Position numbers and translations under genes: made by a program | The notes under the pieces: generated by a model | Seen by the model: the letters and a program-made list of their open reading frames with translations, nothing else | What the model was told of the DNA's origin: nothing | Databases searched by the model: none | Assembly (NCBI GenBank): GCA_030066295.1 | Contig: JASJBX010000055.1 | Location: 1 to 64,000 of the forward strand | Length of the DNA: 64,000 nt | Source: Crocosphaera sp. | GTDB taxonomy: Bacteria > Cyanobacteriota > Cyanobacteriia > Cyanobacteriales > Microcystaceae | Reading direction: 5' to 3' | Part shown: piece by piece, positions 18,723 to 27,706 of the stretch | Position numbering within the stretch: the stretch's first letter is position 1 | Layout of the letters: each line of letters begins with the position of its first letter

Positions 18723-19811
18723 TTAACCAATGTTTGGTAATTTTAATGGTTTACGTTCTTCTGTTAGCAAACTAGGTTCTAATTTTGGGGGTAATACTTG
18801 TTTATTTTTACGAAAATGTGAAGGAAATAATCGAGAATATTTAGTGGGATCAGGTAACTGTAAATCAGAATGTTTACTGTTTATTTTTTCGGCTAATTCC
18901 AGATCGAAAACATAACTATCTTCTGTTTCTTGATCAATCAATTCAATGGTACAATTGACGGGATAATAACGATGATTGGTAACGGTAAAAGAAGCATGGG
19001 TTAAAGGATATCCTTTTAGGGTTTCTAGAATTAACTCCCCAATCACAAAATCTTCCTCAATCTCATCAGGAATCACTAAAGTATGATTAAACTGATAAGG
19101 TAGTTTTTTATCCGATAATGGGTAATCAACGGTTAGTAATGTTTCTTCGGTTTCAGGGTGAATCAATTCGTAACGGAGTTGAGCGTTTAACGCAATATCT
19201 CCCTGTATATTAACGGCCTTTATCATTCCCGACAGACTAATTCTTTCCCCCGATTTAATAATAAACTCATCCTGTTCTAAGCTAAGATTAATCAGAGGTT
19301 TAAAGGGTGATGTCTCATAATTAATATTCTTAGACTTATGCTCATTTGTCTTGTTTAATTGGGGTTCAATTTTTTCTCGTAACAGTTTTTCTAATTGATT
19401 TATATATTGTTGTGCTTTATTTTCCTTAGTTGCTTGATCTGGCGATGAATTAGAGAAATTAGGCGATGACGTTTCAGGAGTAGCCGATGAAATATTTAAG
19501 GTAATAGTTTCTGTCCACTTTTCCCCTAAAAACTCCGATAAAACATCTCCTTGACAACGAATATCCCAAGATGTTCCTGATGTTAACTCTGTAAAAGGTA
19601 AAATCATCACTAACCCCTGGGAATTAATCCGACGCTGATGATATTCTGTGTCTTGATCAGGGGAACTAATACGGACATCAACCATTGTATTCAAACGGTT
19701 GGATTTTCCCAAAATACGATATTTTCCAGCTTCTAATTCTAAGCGGGAAGAACTAGCGGGATACCATTTAATATCATCATCTTTTTGGATCAAAAATTCC
19801 CAGGATGTCAT
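18723..19811 (-). CDS. Conserved hypothetical protein
   Basis: Long ORF (362 aa) immediately downstream of hisS on the same strand; no recognised domain. Confidence 0.7.
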   Translation of the reverse strand: MTSWEFLIQKDDDIKWYPASSSRLELEAGKYRILGKSNRLNTMVDVRISSPDQDTEYHQRRINSQGLVMILPFTELTSGTSWDIRCQGDVLSEFLGEKWTETITLNISSATPETSSPNFSNSSPDQATKENKAQQYINQLEKLLREKIEPQLNKTNEHKSKNINYETSPFKPLINLSLEQDEFIIKSGERISLSGMIKAVNIQGDIALNAQLRYELIHPETEETLLTVDYPLSDKKLPYQFNHTLVIPDEIEEDFVIGELILETLKGYPLTHASFTVTNHRYYPVNCTIELIDQETEDSYVFDLELAEKINSKHSDLQLPDPTKYSRLFPSHFRKNKQVLPPKLEPSLLTEERKPLKLPNIG

Positions 19812-19816
19812 CGTTT

Positions 19817-21118
19817 CTATGGTGTGGAGTTGCTCGTTGTTCTTTTATGTCTGTCTAGTTGTTCTTTAAGTTCCCCAACTTGATTAAATAATTCTGCTTG
19901 TGTCATGGCTTGTTGTTCTTTGCTTTGCAACCATTTCAGTTGCACTGTTTTGTTTTCGGCCTCCTCTTCCCCTAAAACAAGACAAGCGATCGCCCCACTG
20001 CGATCGGCCCGTTTGAACTGCTTACCAAACGCACTTCCACTCATGTCTAATTCCACCGTTAAGCCCTCTGCACGCAATTTTTGGGCTAACTTCAACCCTT
20101 GTGCTTCAGCCGCTTCTCCTCGCGAAACTAGGTAGAGATCCGGGGACATGTGGGGGGAAGCTTGTAATTGCTTCAACAGAATAATTAACCGTTCCATCCC
20201 CATGGCCCAACCTACCGCCGGGGTTGGACTTCCCCCTAACTCTTCTACTAACCCGTCATAGCGTCCCCCACCGCATACCGTTGCTTGGGCCCCTAAATCA
20301 TCGGAGATCATTTCAAAAGCGGTATGGGTATAGTAATCTAACCCTCTCACTAAACAAGGATTGATGTTATATTCAATGCCAAGATCCGTTAAGAGTTGTT
20401 GCACTTGATCAAAGTGTTTTTTCGACTCATCTCCCAAATATTCCAAGATACTCGGGGCATTTTGGTTAATTTCTTTGGTACGCTTGGCTTTACTGTCGAG
20501 AATGCGTAAAGGGTTTCGTTCTAAGCGATCTTGAGAGTCGGGATCGAGTTCCTCTTTGTAGGGGAGAAAATAGTTAACTAAGGCCTCTCTATAGTTTTGT
20601 CTATCCTTGCGATCGCCCACAGAATTGATATCTAATTTTAAACGCTGCAAGCCTAACGTTTTTAAGATGTCCGTTGCCAAGGCAATCACTTCTACATCAC
20701 CCCGAGGATCGGCTGTCCCGATTAATTCTAACCCAATCTGATGAAACTGTCGTTGACGACCGGCTTGGGGTCTTTCGTAGCGAAACATCGGACCACAATA
20801 CCAAAGACGTTGTACTCCACCGGCTGCATACAGGTTATTTTGTAGATAAGCACGGACAACTCCCGCAGTCCCTTCTGGACGTAGAGTTAAAGAGCGATCG
20901 CCTCTATCGGTAAAGGTATACATTTCCTTACCGACGACATCCGTTGCTTCTCCTATTCCTCTCTCAAACAAAGAGGTTTGCTCAAAAATAGGGGGACGTA
21001 TTTCATAGTACATGGCACGACTGAGTAGTTGTGTCGCTACTTGCTCTACATATTGCCAGTATCCTATCTCTTCTGGCAGAATATCTCTGGTTCCTGGTAG
21101 TGTTTGAATAGTACCCAT
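19817..21118 (-). CDS. hisS: Histidyl-tRNA synthetase
   Basis: [10 protein letters not shown]...[14 protein letters not shown]...[16 protein letters not shown]...[11 protein letters not shown]. Confidence 0.97.
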   Translation of the reverse strand: MGTIQTLPGTRDILPEEIGYWQYVEQVATQLLSRAMYYEIRPPIFEQTSLFERGIGEATDVVGKEMYTFTDRGDRSLTLRPEGTAGVVRAYLQNNLYAAGGVQRLWYCGPMFRYERPQAGRQRQFHQIGLELIGTADPRGDVEVIALATDILKTLGLQRLKLDINSVGDRKDRQNYREALVNYFLPYKEELDPDSQDRLERNPLRILDSKAKRTKEINQNAPSILEYLGDESKKHFDQVQQLLTDLGIEYNINPCLVRGLDYYTHTAFEMISDDLGAQATVCGGGRYDGLVEELGGSPTPAVGWAMGMERLIILLKQLQASPHMSPDLYLVSRGEAAEAQGLKLAQKLRAEGLTVELDMSGSAFGKQFKRADRSGAIACLVLGEEEAENKTVQLKWLQSKEQQAMTQAELFNQVGELKEQLDRHKRTTSNSTP

Positions 21119-21251
21119 TGGGGTCAGTTTCGCCTAAAAATTTCCTACGCTAGATGATACCGTGTTTTTATCCAGTTTGACGGATAACGTTATCCGTCAA
21201 CGAGGACATAGTTAGAATAGGGTATAAATATCCGATAAAATTATCATACCA

Positions 21252-21488
21252 ATGAAAAAACAAAAGATTGCCATAACTCTAGACGAAAGTTTAATAGGCT
21301 TTTTAGATAAGATGGCTAAAGGAAATCGTAGTCAATATCTCAATCATCTTCTTACACAGCATCGAAATAAAGTTACAGAAGAGCAGTTAATTGCCTCTTT
21401 ATCCGAAGACAGCCAAGATCCTCAATATCAGCAAGAAATACAGGAGTGGGATGGAGTGGTAGGAGATGGCATTAATGAAGAAGAATAA
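21252..21488 (+). CDS. RHH (CopG/MazE-like) antitoxin-type protein, no adjacent cognate toxin
   Basis: KIAITLDESLIGFLDKMAKGNRSQYLNHLLTQH ribbon-helix-helix pattern, acidic C-terminus. Confidence 0.75.
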   Translation: MKKQKIAITLDESLIGFLDKMAKGNRSQYLNHLLTQHRNKVTEEQLIASLSEDSQDPQYQQEIQEWDGVVGDGINEEE

Positions 21489-21499
21489 ATTAACCTATA

Positions 21500-22189
21500 C
21501 TACTCAATATCTTCTAATTGCGTTGTTAATAAATTTATTTTTAGTTTTTGTAACCAAGGTAACTTATAATTAATTTGTCCAGCATCTTTAATTTTATTAA
21601 TTAGTGAATCGTATGTTCTAATTTTCAGATTAGGATTATTTCGATTATGTCTCCGTTTTAAATTTCTTTTTTGCTCATTATTTTTAAACTCTTTTGCTCT
21701 TCCAATCAGTAATATTCCTTTAGGTTCTGTAAATGAATCGATGCCATACACATCCCTAATCGCTCCTTGATTGATAGTACAGTAATCAATATATCTAGTA
21801 AGTTGATTAACTCCTCTATTCGCTGCATTACTATATCTAAAATCTCCATTTTTATCCTCAAGCCAAATCTTTTCATTTGCTCCTTTCAATTCCAATACCC
21901 ACCAAGTTACGCCGTCTGAATTATCTCCTGCAAATAAATAATCTGGTTTTAAGCCCTTATTCTGTCCAACACGAGGTTTAATCAATTGTTGAGGCAGAAT
22001 CCAAGCACCATGATGTCCTGTCCAAAAAAAAACAGAAATAAATGCTAATATCGAAAGGTTTTCTTGCAAAAAATTATTAATTTTTGTCTCATCCGAATTT
22101 TTAATTATTAGTGATAAAAACTCACCTACTTGCTGTGATGTTATGTCATATGGATCAACTCTAAATTCATCAGGCGGATAAATGCTCAT
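21500..22189 (-). CDS. Shedu-like (SduA/DUF4263) PD-(D/E)XK nuclease
   Basis: KPDYLFAGDNSDGVTWWVLELKGANEKI (D...ELK), then ANRGVNQLTRYIDYC and PKGILLIGRAKEF...IRTYDSLINKI, consistent with the Shedu nuclease core. Confidence 0.75.
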   Translation of the reverse strand: MSIYPPDEFRVDPYDITSQQVGEFLSLIIKNSDETKINNFLQENLSILAFISVFFWTGHHGAWILPQQLIKPRVGQNKGLKPDYLFAGDNSDGVTWWVLELKGANEKIWLEDKNGDFRYSNAANRGVNQLTRYIDYCTINQGAIRDVYGIDSFTEPKGILLIGRAKEFKNNEQKRNLKRRHNRNNPNLKIRTYDSLINKIKDAGQINYKLPWLQKLKINLLTTQLEDIE

Positions 22190-22247
22190 AAATCGTTATT
22201 TAGTCAAACAAGTGGCTTTTATGTTTCGTTTGGAATCATTTGGACTA

Positions 22248-22367
22248 TTATACAAAAGGATTATAGTAGATAACATTACACCGCATAATATCTTTAGTAT
22301 TCCGTGTTACTAGGGTAAAATTATGAGATTTTGCTGTAGCTGCAACCAGTCCATCTACAGTAGAAAG
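22248..22367 (-). pseudogene. VapC-type PIN-domain toxin remnant (C-terminal part)
   Basis: Reverse-strand translation TVDGLVAATAKSHNFTLVTRNTKDIMRCNVIYYNPFV* matches the VapC C-terminal core (D-x-L-I-A-A-T-A...LVTRN-x-K-D); an in-frame stop lies just upstream. Confidence 0.8.
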
Positions 22368-22446
22368 TTAAGTTCCGTAAAGATACCCTATGTTAAACAT
22401 CTCTATGTATTTTAAACTAACGAATGAGATAAACAGATAAATAAAG

Positions 22447-23517
22447 ATGTCTGAAAATATTGAAGGTATTTTTGATTCTGCACTGCAAAATCAACGTTCA
22501 GTCCCAGAAACTTTCTTTTTAGATTTGTCTGCCGACAAAACCATCGCTCAAAATCTTCATCAATCAGATGAAGCGGTGAAGCGTCGGATACGACAATTCA
22601 TGGAGTCTACTAATAGTCCAACTCAGTTTTTATTTAATTTTCAGACCTACGGAAATGATTATGATGAAAAAGTAGCATCAGATTTAGTCAATGGAAGAAT
22701 TGCTGCAATTGACTCAACTGATGTTCTACCAATTACTGATTTAATGAATACGTCTTTTTATGCAGTTGGAGTTGGGTGTATAACCAGTCGCATTCGTCAT
22801 AGTCCAGAGTTTGTCTTTACTACTACTCATACTAGCTATACAAAACCTAATGAAATAGCAGATAATGATGAAAATCTGTTTAGTTTGTGTGATGAATTAG
22901 ATAATATTCGTCAAACTAAAGGTTCTTGGGCAACTACATTTCGAGAATATCAAGAACGAGAAGTTGCTATTGCTTGTGAATCACAAACTGTTCTGTTAGA
23001 CGGCCCCATATTTACCCAAAACTTGATTACACAACATTCAGGTCGAGAACTTTATTCTAGGATGATGGAAACAGGTAAAAGATTCATAGGTGTTATCAAA
23101 GACTTGGGTAGTTCATGGGCAATTAGTAGATGGACAGCGATGAGCTTAGAGCGAGAAGAGGGGTTCGTCCTGTGTCCTATTCAAGAGCAATATCAGCGAA
23201 GATTTGGAGACATTAGAAGTATTCACAATTGGATTGGAGGATTATCTGGACAATATGTCAGGGTAGTTTATCGTCCTGCTGAAAAAGCTTTCGCTTTTGA
23301 GTGTGCTTTAGAGGATTTACCATACGCAGTTAGTCTATTGCGACAAGATGCAAGTCCAACCATAAATCATGAAATTCCTTTATTGTTAGAAACTGTTGAT
23401 TCTCATCTTAGAGGAAGTAATAATTCTCAAGCTATACAGCATTCTTTTTATACAGAAATTCAACGTAATAACTACCGCATGGGCGTAGATATTACCAATG
23501 AACGTAACTATCGTTAA
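22447..23517 (+). CDS. NurA-like nuclease domain protein
   Basis: AAIDSTDVLP and VLLDGPIFTQ acidic motifs, LYSRMMETGKRFIGVIKD, C-terminal INHEIPLLLETVDSHLR; ends 15 nt before a HerA-like ATPase ORF. Confidence 0.75.
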   Translation: MSENIEGIFDSALQNQRSVPETFFLDLSADKTIAQNLHQSDEAVKRRIRQFMESTNSPTQFLFNFQTYGNDYDEKVASDLVNGRIAAIDSTDVLPITDLMNTSFYAVGVGCITSRIRHSPEFVFTTTHTSYTKPNEIADNDENLFSLCDELDNIRQTKGSWATTFREYQEREVAIACESQTVLLDGPIFTQNLITQHSGRELYSRMMETGKRFIGVIKDLGSSWAISRWTAMSLEREEGFVLCPIQEQYQRRFGDIRSIHNWIGGLSGQYVRVVYRPAEKAFAFECALEDLPYAVSLLRQDASPTINHEIPLLLETVDSHLRGSNNSQAIQHSFYTEIQRNNYRMGVDITNERNYR

Positions 23518-23532
23518 TAAGGTTAACCACTA

Positions 23533-25323
23533 ATGCCATTAATTCAAATTCCTGATACTGTCAACTCTGATTTAAGTTTAATTTGTGGCTATACTTTTAA
23601 TGAACCAGAATTATCAGCTAATGACTTTGTTATTGTCGAAGACTCTGCCAGTTCTAGAAAATATTTTGGTCAGATTGTTGCGCCCCAAGCTAATTTAAAC
23701 CGTTCCGCATTAGGCCCACAAGATAATGCCACCATTAACGCTTTTGAGCAACTTGAACAGAAAAATTATTCTCGTGAGGTTGTAGTTCGAGAGGTTTATT
23801 TTTATCAAATTAGTCTCGTTAAAGATATCACTAAAAAACCACCTAGTAGTGTTCGTCGTCGTCCTCAAATTGGTTCGATTGCTCGCCTTGCGACTGAATC
23901 AGAGATTGTCCTATATTTAAACTTACCTCCTGTTGATGAAAATTATCGAATCGGACAAATTATTGATAGTGATATCGGTATTTATATCAATCAAAGAACA
24001 CTTTTTTATCAAAGTTTAATTGCAGGAGCAACAGGAAGTGGAAAAACAAATTCTTGTGCTAATTATATCTGTGCGGCTTTAGAAATGGGTTTTTCAGTTA
24101 TTATTTATGACCATAAACCTGACTATCAACATATTGATCAACCAAATAATGATGTACAGAAAATTTTAAATGATAATGGTCAAGTAGAAAAAAATACAAA
24201 CTGGGTGAGAGCAATAGACGCTGATTTTTACTATTTAGGAGAGGACTCTACAGCTTTTCAAGGGACTGAAATTGCTATTCCGGCTTCTGAATTTGACCCG
24301 TCCGTACTCGCAGCAGTCATGTATTATCCCCCCAATGAAAACAATCAACGTGAAGAATTTGAGACGTTATTAGAGGAGTTTGATGACGAGCAGCAAGCAG
24401 CACATAATGGTGATGGTTCTGCAATTTGGACATTAAGAGACTTTTTTCAATGGGTTACTAGCAACCAAGATCCTTGGCAACCTCCTAACCATGCACGAGA
24501 AAGACTCGGAGGAAGACAAGCTCAAACCTATAGAACGATGGTATCCAAGATGCTTCGTAGAAATCGTCGTCCAGCTTGGGTTGATGGGGGATTACCAATT
24601 AGTCCAAGAGGAAATACTAATGGAAACAGAGGCAGAAGACAGAGTCCGAGTGCTGCTGTATTTAGTCAAAATCAAGCTCCTCAACAACCACAGTGGTTTG
24701 ACCCTGCTGAGTTATTACAACCAGGGAAAGCTTTAGTGATCCGCGTAGGACAAGCTGGTGGAGGTCGTGACTATGGACTGTTTTTAAATTATATGCTGAA
24801 GCGAGTCTATGAACTCAAGGATTCACGTCAAATTAAGTTTCCCATATTACACCATATTGATGAAGCGCAAGACTTGTTTAATGGTAGTAAACAGTTTGCT
24901 GCTGCTATGGGAAATGTGTTAAGTGAAGGTATTCGTAAAGGACGAAGTAAACAAATTGCTTTTACTATCGCCGTTCAGAGTGCTGCTCAAATACCTGATG
25001 ATATTTTGAATAACTTAAACAGCCGTATTATTCACCGCCACAACCGCGCTAGTGAAGCACAAAGAGCATTAGAGAAAGCCTCAGATGCTCAAATTTCCAT
25101 GACTAAAAATTTTGGCCCAGGTGAGGCCTTGGTTGATCTATTTGGTGCTTCCGCCGTTATCAATGCCAGAATGCGCTTATCCCCCTTCCAGCTTACAACT
25201 GAAGAGTTATTACAAGAGTCCGAACAAAAACAAAACGGAGGAAGTTCTCAAACGAGGGAAATTGTGCCAGAACCAGAAGAACAGTTACAATCATTGGAAC
25301 ATGAAGATGATTTCCAATTTTAA
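23533..25323 (+). CDS. HerA-like ATPase (FtsK/HerA superfamily)
   Basis: Walker A GATGSGKTNSC, Walker B ILHHIDEAQDLF, EGIRKGRSKQIAFTIAVQSAAQIPDDILNNLNSRIIHRH (HerA pattern). Confidence 0.88.
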   Translation: MPLIQIPDTVNSDLSLICGYTFNEPELSANDFVIVEDSASSRKYFGQIVAPQANLNRSALGPQDNATINAFEQLEQKNYSREVVVREVYFYQISLVKDITKKPPSSVRRRPQIGSIARLATESEIVLYLNLPPVDENYRIGQIIDSDIGIYINQRTLFYQSLIAGATGSGKTNSCANYICAALEMGFSVIIYDHKPDYQHIDQPNNDVQKILNDNGQVEKNTNWVRAIDADFYYLGEDSTAFQGTEIAIPASEFDPSVLAAVMYYPPNENNQREEFETLLEEFDDEQQAAHNGDGSAIWTLRDFFQWVTSNQDPWQPPNHARERLGGRQAQTYRTMVSKMLRRNRRPAWVDGGLPISPRGNTNGNRGRRQSPSAAVFSQNQAPQQPQWFDPAELLQPGKALVIRVGQAGGGRDYGLFLNYMLKRVYELKDSRQIKFPILHHIDEAQDLFNGSKQFAAAMGNVLSEGIRKGRSKQIAFTIAVQSAAQIPDDILNNLNSRIIHRHNRASEAQRALEKASDAQISMTKNFGPGEALVDLFGASAVINARMRLSPFQLTTEELLQESEQKQNGGSSQTREIVPEPEEQLQSLEHEDDFQF

Positions 25324-25456
25324 TTACAGGGCAAGTCTTAAGTCTTTTTGACAGATAAATGTCGTCTGTGTTTAATACTTGATAAATTACCAAAAATTAT
25401 TGGTCGCATCTTTTTTCGTCCGAATTTCATTGTTAGTAATCAAGAAAAATCATTTA

Positions 25457-26725
25457 ATGAAAGAATCTACCTCGAAACAGGAATTCGCTATTATTCCCAC
25501 AGTAGTAAGTGGTAGTCAAGAAACTGCCATTATTCAATTTTTGAAAACAGCCAATCAATTACTTGAACAGAGTCAAACATTAGCAGAAACTCAAGAGGTT
25601 TGGCAAACAGTCAATGCACTAGAAGCTTTGTCTAAAAAATTTCGATTAAATAAAGAGGTTCAACTTGATGCTACTGAGTTAAGGATTCGCATTGAACGGA
25701 GATTAGGAGAATTTTTGACTCAAAACCATGATAATAATGAAGTAAGAAATAGCCAAGATAATCAAAAATCAGCTATATTTAATGATAATGGAAACAGTTA
25801 CCAAATATTATCATCAAACCATAATTTTAGTAAACATGAGTTATCGAAATTTCAGCAACTAGCTAAAACTCCACAGAAAGTGTTTGAAGCTATTGTTACT
25901 GATTTAAGAATTGAAGCAACTATTAATCGGCAAACAGCTTTATCTACTCTTGGAATTTTACGCGCTATTCGGAATGAGCAAAAGAAAGATAATAAACCAT
26001 TATTTAGTCCTATCATAAAACCATCTGATAATTGGAATTTTAGTTCTATTCGATATAAAAAGATTGATAATAATTCAGGAAAAAATAGAGGCTATATTCC
26101 AGGTGAAATTTATGCTAATTGTTTCTGGTACTATGTTAAGCCTAATAACTTAGTAGTAGCACCTATGGCCGGATCTGGTCAGATTTGGCGCATATATGAA
26201 GTTCGTCAAGAATGGATGGGTCAACACATTTATGATTTTGAATTAAAAATGTTTGATTTAACTCCACGTGGAAAATATCAGCATTTAATTAAGCAACATG
26301 ATCTGTTAAAAAATTTTCCAATTCCTAATCCAGATTATATCATTATGGACATTCCTTACTATGGAATGGCTAATCAACAGTATTCAGATAAATCTGAGGA
26401 TTTGGCTAACATGAGTTTAGATGAATGGAAAGAATCTCTAGCTATTATTGCCAAAAATTGCGCTAATGTACAAAAAGCTCAAAAACTTTGTACTGTTATT
26501 TCTCCAAATTATCGAGACGTTGTAACAGGTCAGATTTTTATGGTGACAGATATGATTCGTGCGTTATGGGAATCTTTCGGTTATCAATTATATGATAAAG
26601 CTTATTCAAGTCGTCGAATTCAGCAGAATCAAACACCATCAATGGCTAGAATGAATAATAAAGCTAAAGCTAATCGTATTATGCTTACTGATATTACTGA
26701 GATTCTAACATTTCAGAAACTTTAA
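25457..26725 (+). CDS. Divergent DNA methyltransferase-like protein
   Basis: GYIPGEIYANCFWYYVKPNNLVVAPMAGSGQ (motif I-like), DLTPRGKYQHLIKQHDLLKNFP, DYIIMDIPYYGMANQQYS (motif IV-like). Start moved to MKESTSKQEF. Confidence 0.65.
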   Translation: MKESTSKQEFAIIPTVVSGSQETAIIQFLKTANQLLEQSQTLAETQEVWQTVNALEALSKKFRLNKEVQLDATELRIRIERRLGEFLTQNHDNNEVRNSQDNQKSAIFNDNGNSYQILSSNHNFSKHELSKFQQLAKTPQKVFEAIVTDLRIEATINRQTALSTLGILRAIRNEQKKDNKPLFSPIIKPSDNWNFSSIRYKKIDNNSGKNRGYIPGEIYANCFWYYVKPNNLVVAPMAGSGQIWRIYEVRQEWMGQHIYDFELKMFDLTPRGKYQHLIKQHDLLKNFPIPNPDYIIMDIPYYGMANQQYSDKSEDLANMSLDEWKESLAIIAKNCANVQKAQKLCTVISPNYRDVVTGQIFMVTDMIRALWESFGYQLYDKAYSSRRIQQNQTPSMARMNNKAKANRIMLTDITEILTFQKL

Positions 26726-26853
26726 GGTCGAGTCATCCACTATTTAAGAACTTCCCTCCATATACTAAACGCAATATTAGCCGTCCGTACCCTATTCACA
26801 TAGGAGATAAGTTAATCAAAGATATGCTACGTATTCTAGGTTTTAATGGTTAA
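26701..26853 (+). pseudogene. Short open frame overlapping the methyltransferase stop, possible gene tail remnant
   Basis: Translation ...SSHPLFKNFPPYTKRNISRPYPIHIGDKLIKDMLRILGFNG*; bounded upstream by a stop at 26698-26700, no start codon at the left end. Confidence 0.3.
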
Positions 26854-27496
26854 AGTATTAAGCACATTTACCCCATAAGCGATCGCTCTTGTGATCGTTA
26901 TCTTTGATTTGACAGTTGACTCAATATTTGAATAAGCTTTAAGGGAAATATTTTTCTACTTCTAAAACGCTTTTGCCAAAACAACTATTGACAATCATTG
27001 TAACGCGATCGCTGTTTAGCTTAGGCAGAGAATTGCTTATTTTTGATTCTAAATATCCTAAATCACCATAAACAAAAAATCTAATTTTATTTTACCTGAT
27101 AAGCGATCTCACTTTTCCCCCATATATAAGAAAAACTTTTATTTTTTTGAAGTTTGCTTTTAAAATTACTAATTTACATTCCGTTACTTGTAACAAAACT
27201 TAATATTTTATTGAGAATAATTATTATTTGTAAACGATTTCATGGGATTTTTGCGCTATACTCTAATTTTCATAATGGACTTTTTGTATTTAATTTTTGC
27301 TCAAAATAGCCTTTAACCCTGATTACTAGGTCAAAAAAATATTATCACCTATCCCCAATCAATCAAAAATCCCCCCAAAAAAGCCCCAAAATTTGAGCGT
27401 TTTTGTATATTTTTATTACGCGCTCAAAACTAAATTTGACAAAATAAATAAAAAGTGATAGTAAGGTTAGGCGAGCTTTAGAGACATGAAAGAAGG

Positions 27497-27685
27497 ATGC
27501 AAACAACAGCAGATTACACTTGTGCATTTTGTGGAGAATCTAACACAACGTTTGTCGATTTCAGTTCGGGCAACTATCAATCCTATATAGAAGATTGTCA
27601 GGTGTGTTGTCGTCCTAACATTCTCTATCTAGAAATCGATGAAAATACCCTTGAAGTCACCATTAACAGTGACTATCAAGAGTGA
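27497..27685 (+). CDS. CPXCG-motif cysteine-rich small protein
   Basis: YTCAFCGESN...DCQVCCRPNILYLEID (two CxxC pairs). Confidence 0.85.
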   Translation: MQTTADYTCAFCGESNTTFVDFSSGNYQSYIEDCQVCCRPNILYLEIDENTLEVTINSDYQE

Positions 27686-27706
27686 AGTATCAGTTATTAC
27701 TTATGA

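Noticed and set aside
24491-24736. 81-aa + strand ORF inside the HerA-like gene
   Set aside because: Alternative frame within a gene with intact Walker motifs; no recognisable domain.
26939-27088. Minus-strand open frame NKIRFFVYGDLGYLESKISNSLPKLNSDRVTMIVNSCFGKSVLEVEKYFP* in the gap after the methyltransferase-like gene
   Set aside because: Only about 50 codons in AT-rich DNA, no clear start and no family I recognise; likely chance or untraceable remnant.
27392-27428. Inverted repeat TTTGAGCG ... CGCTCAAA upstream of the CPXCG protein as an operator
   Set aside because: Eight-bp arms with a 21-nt AT-rich loop in a very AT-rich gap; could be chance and has no second copy that I saw.
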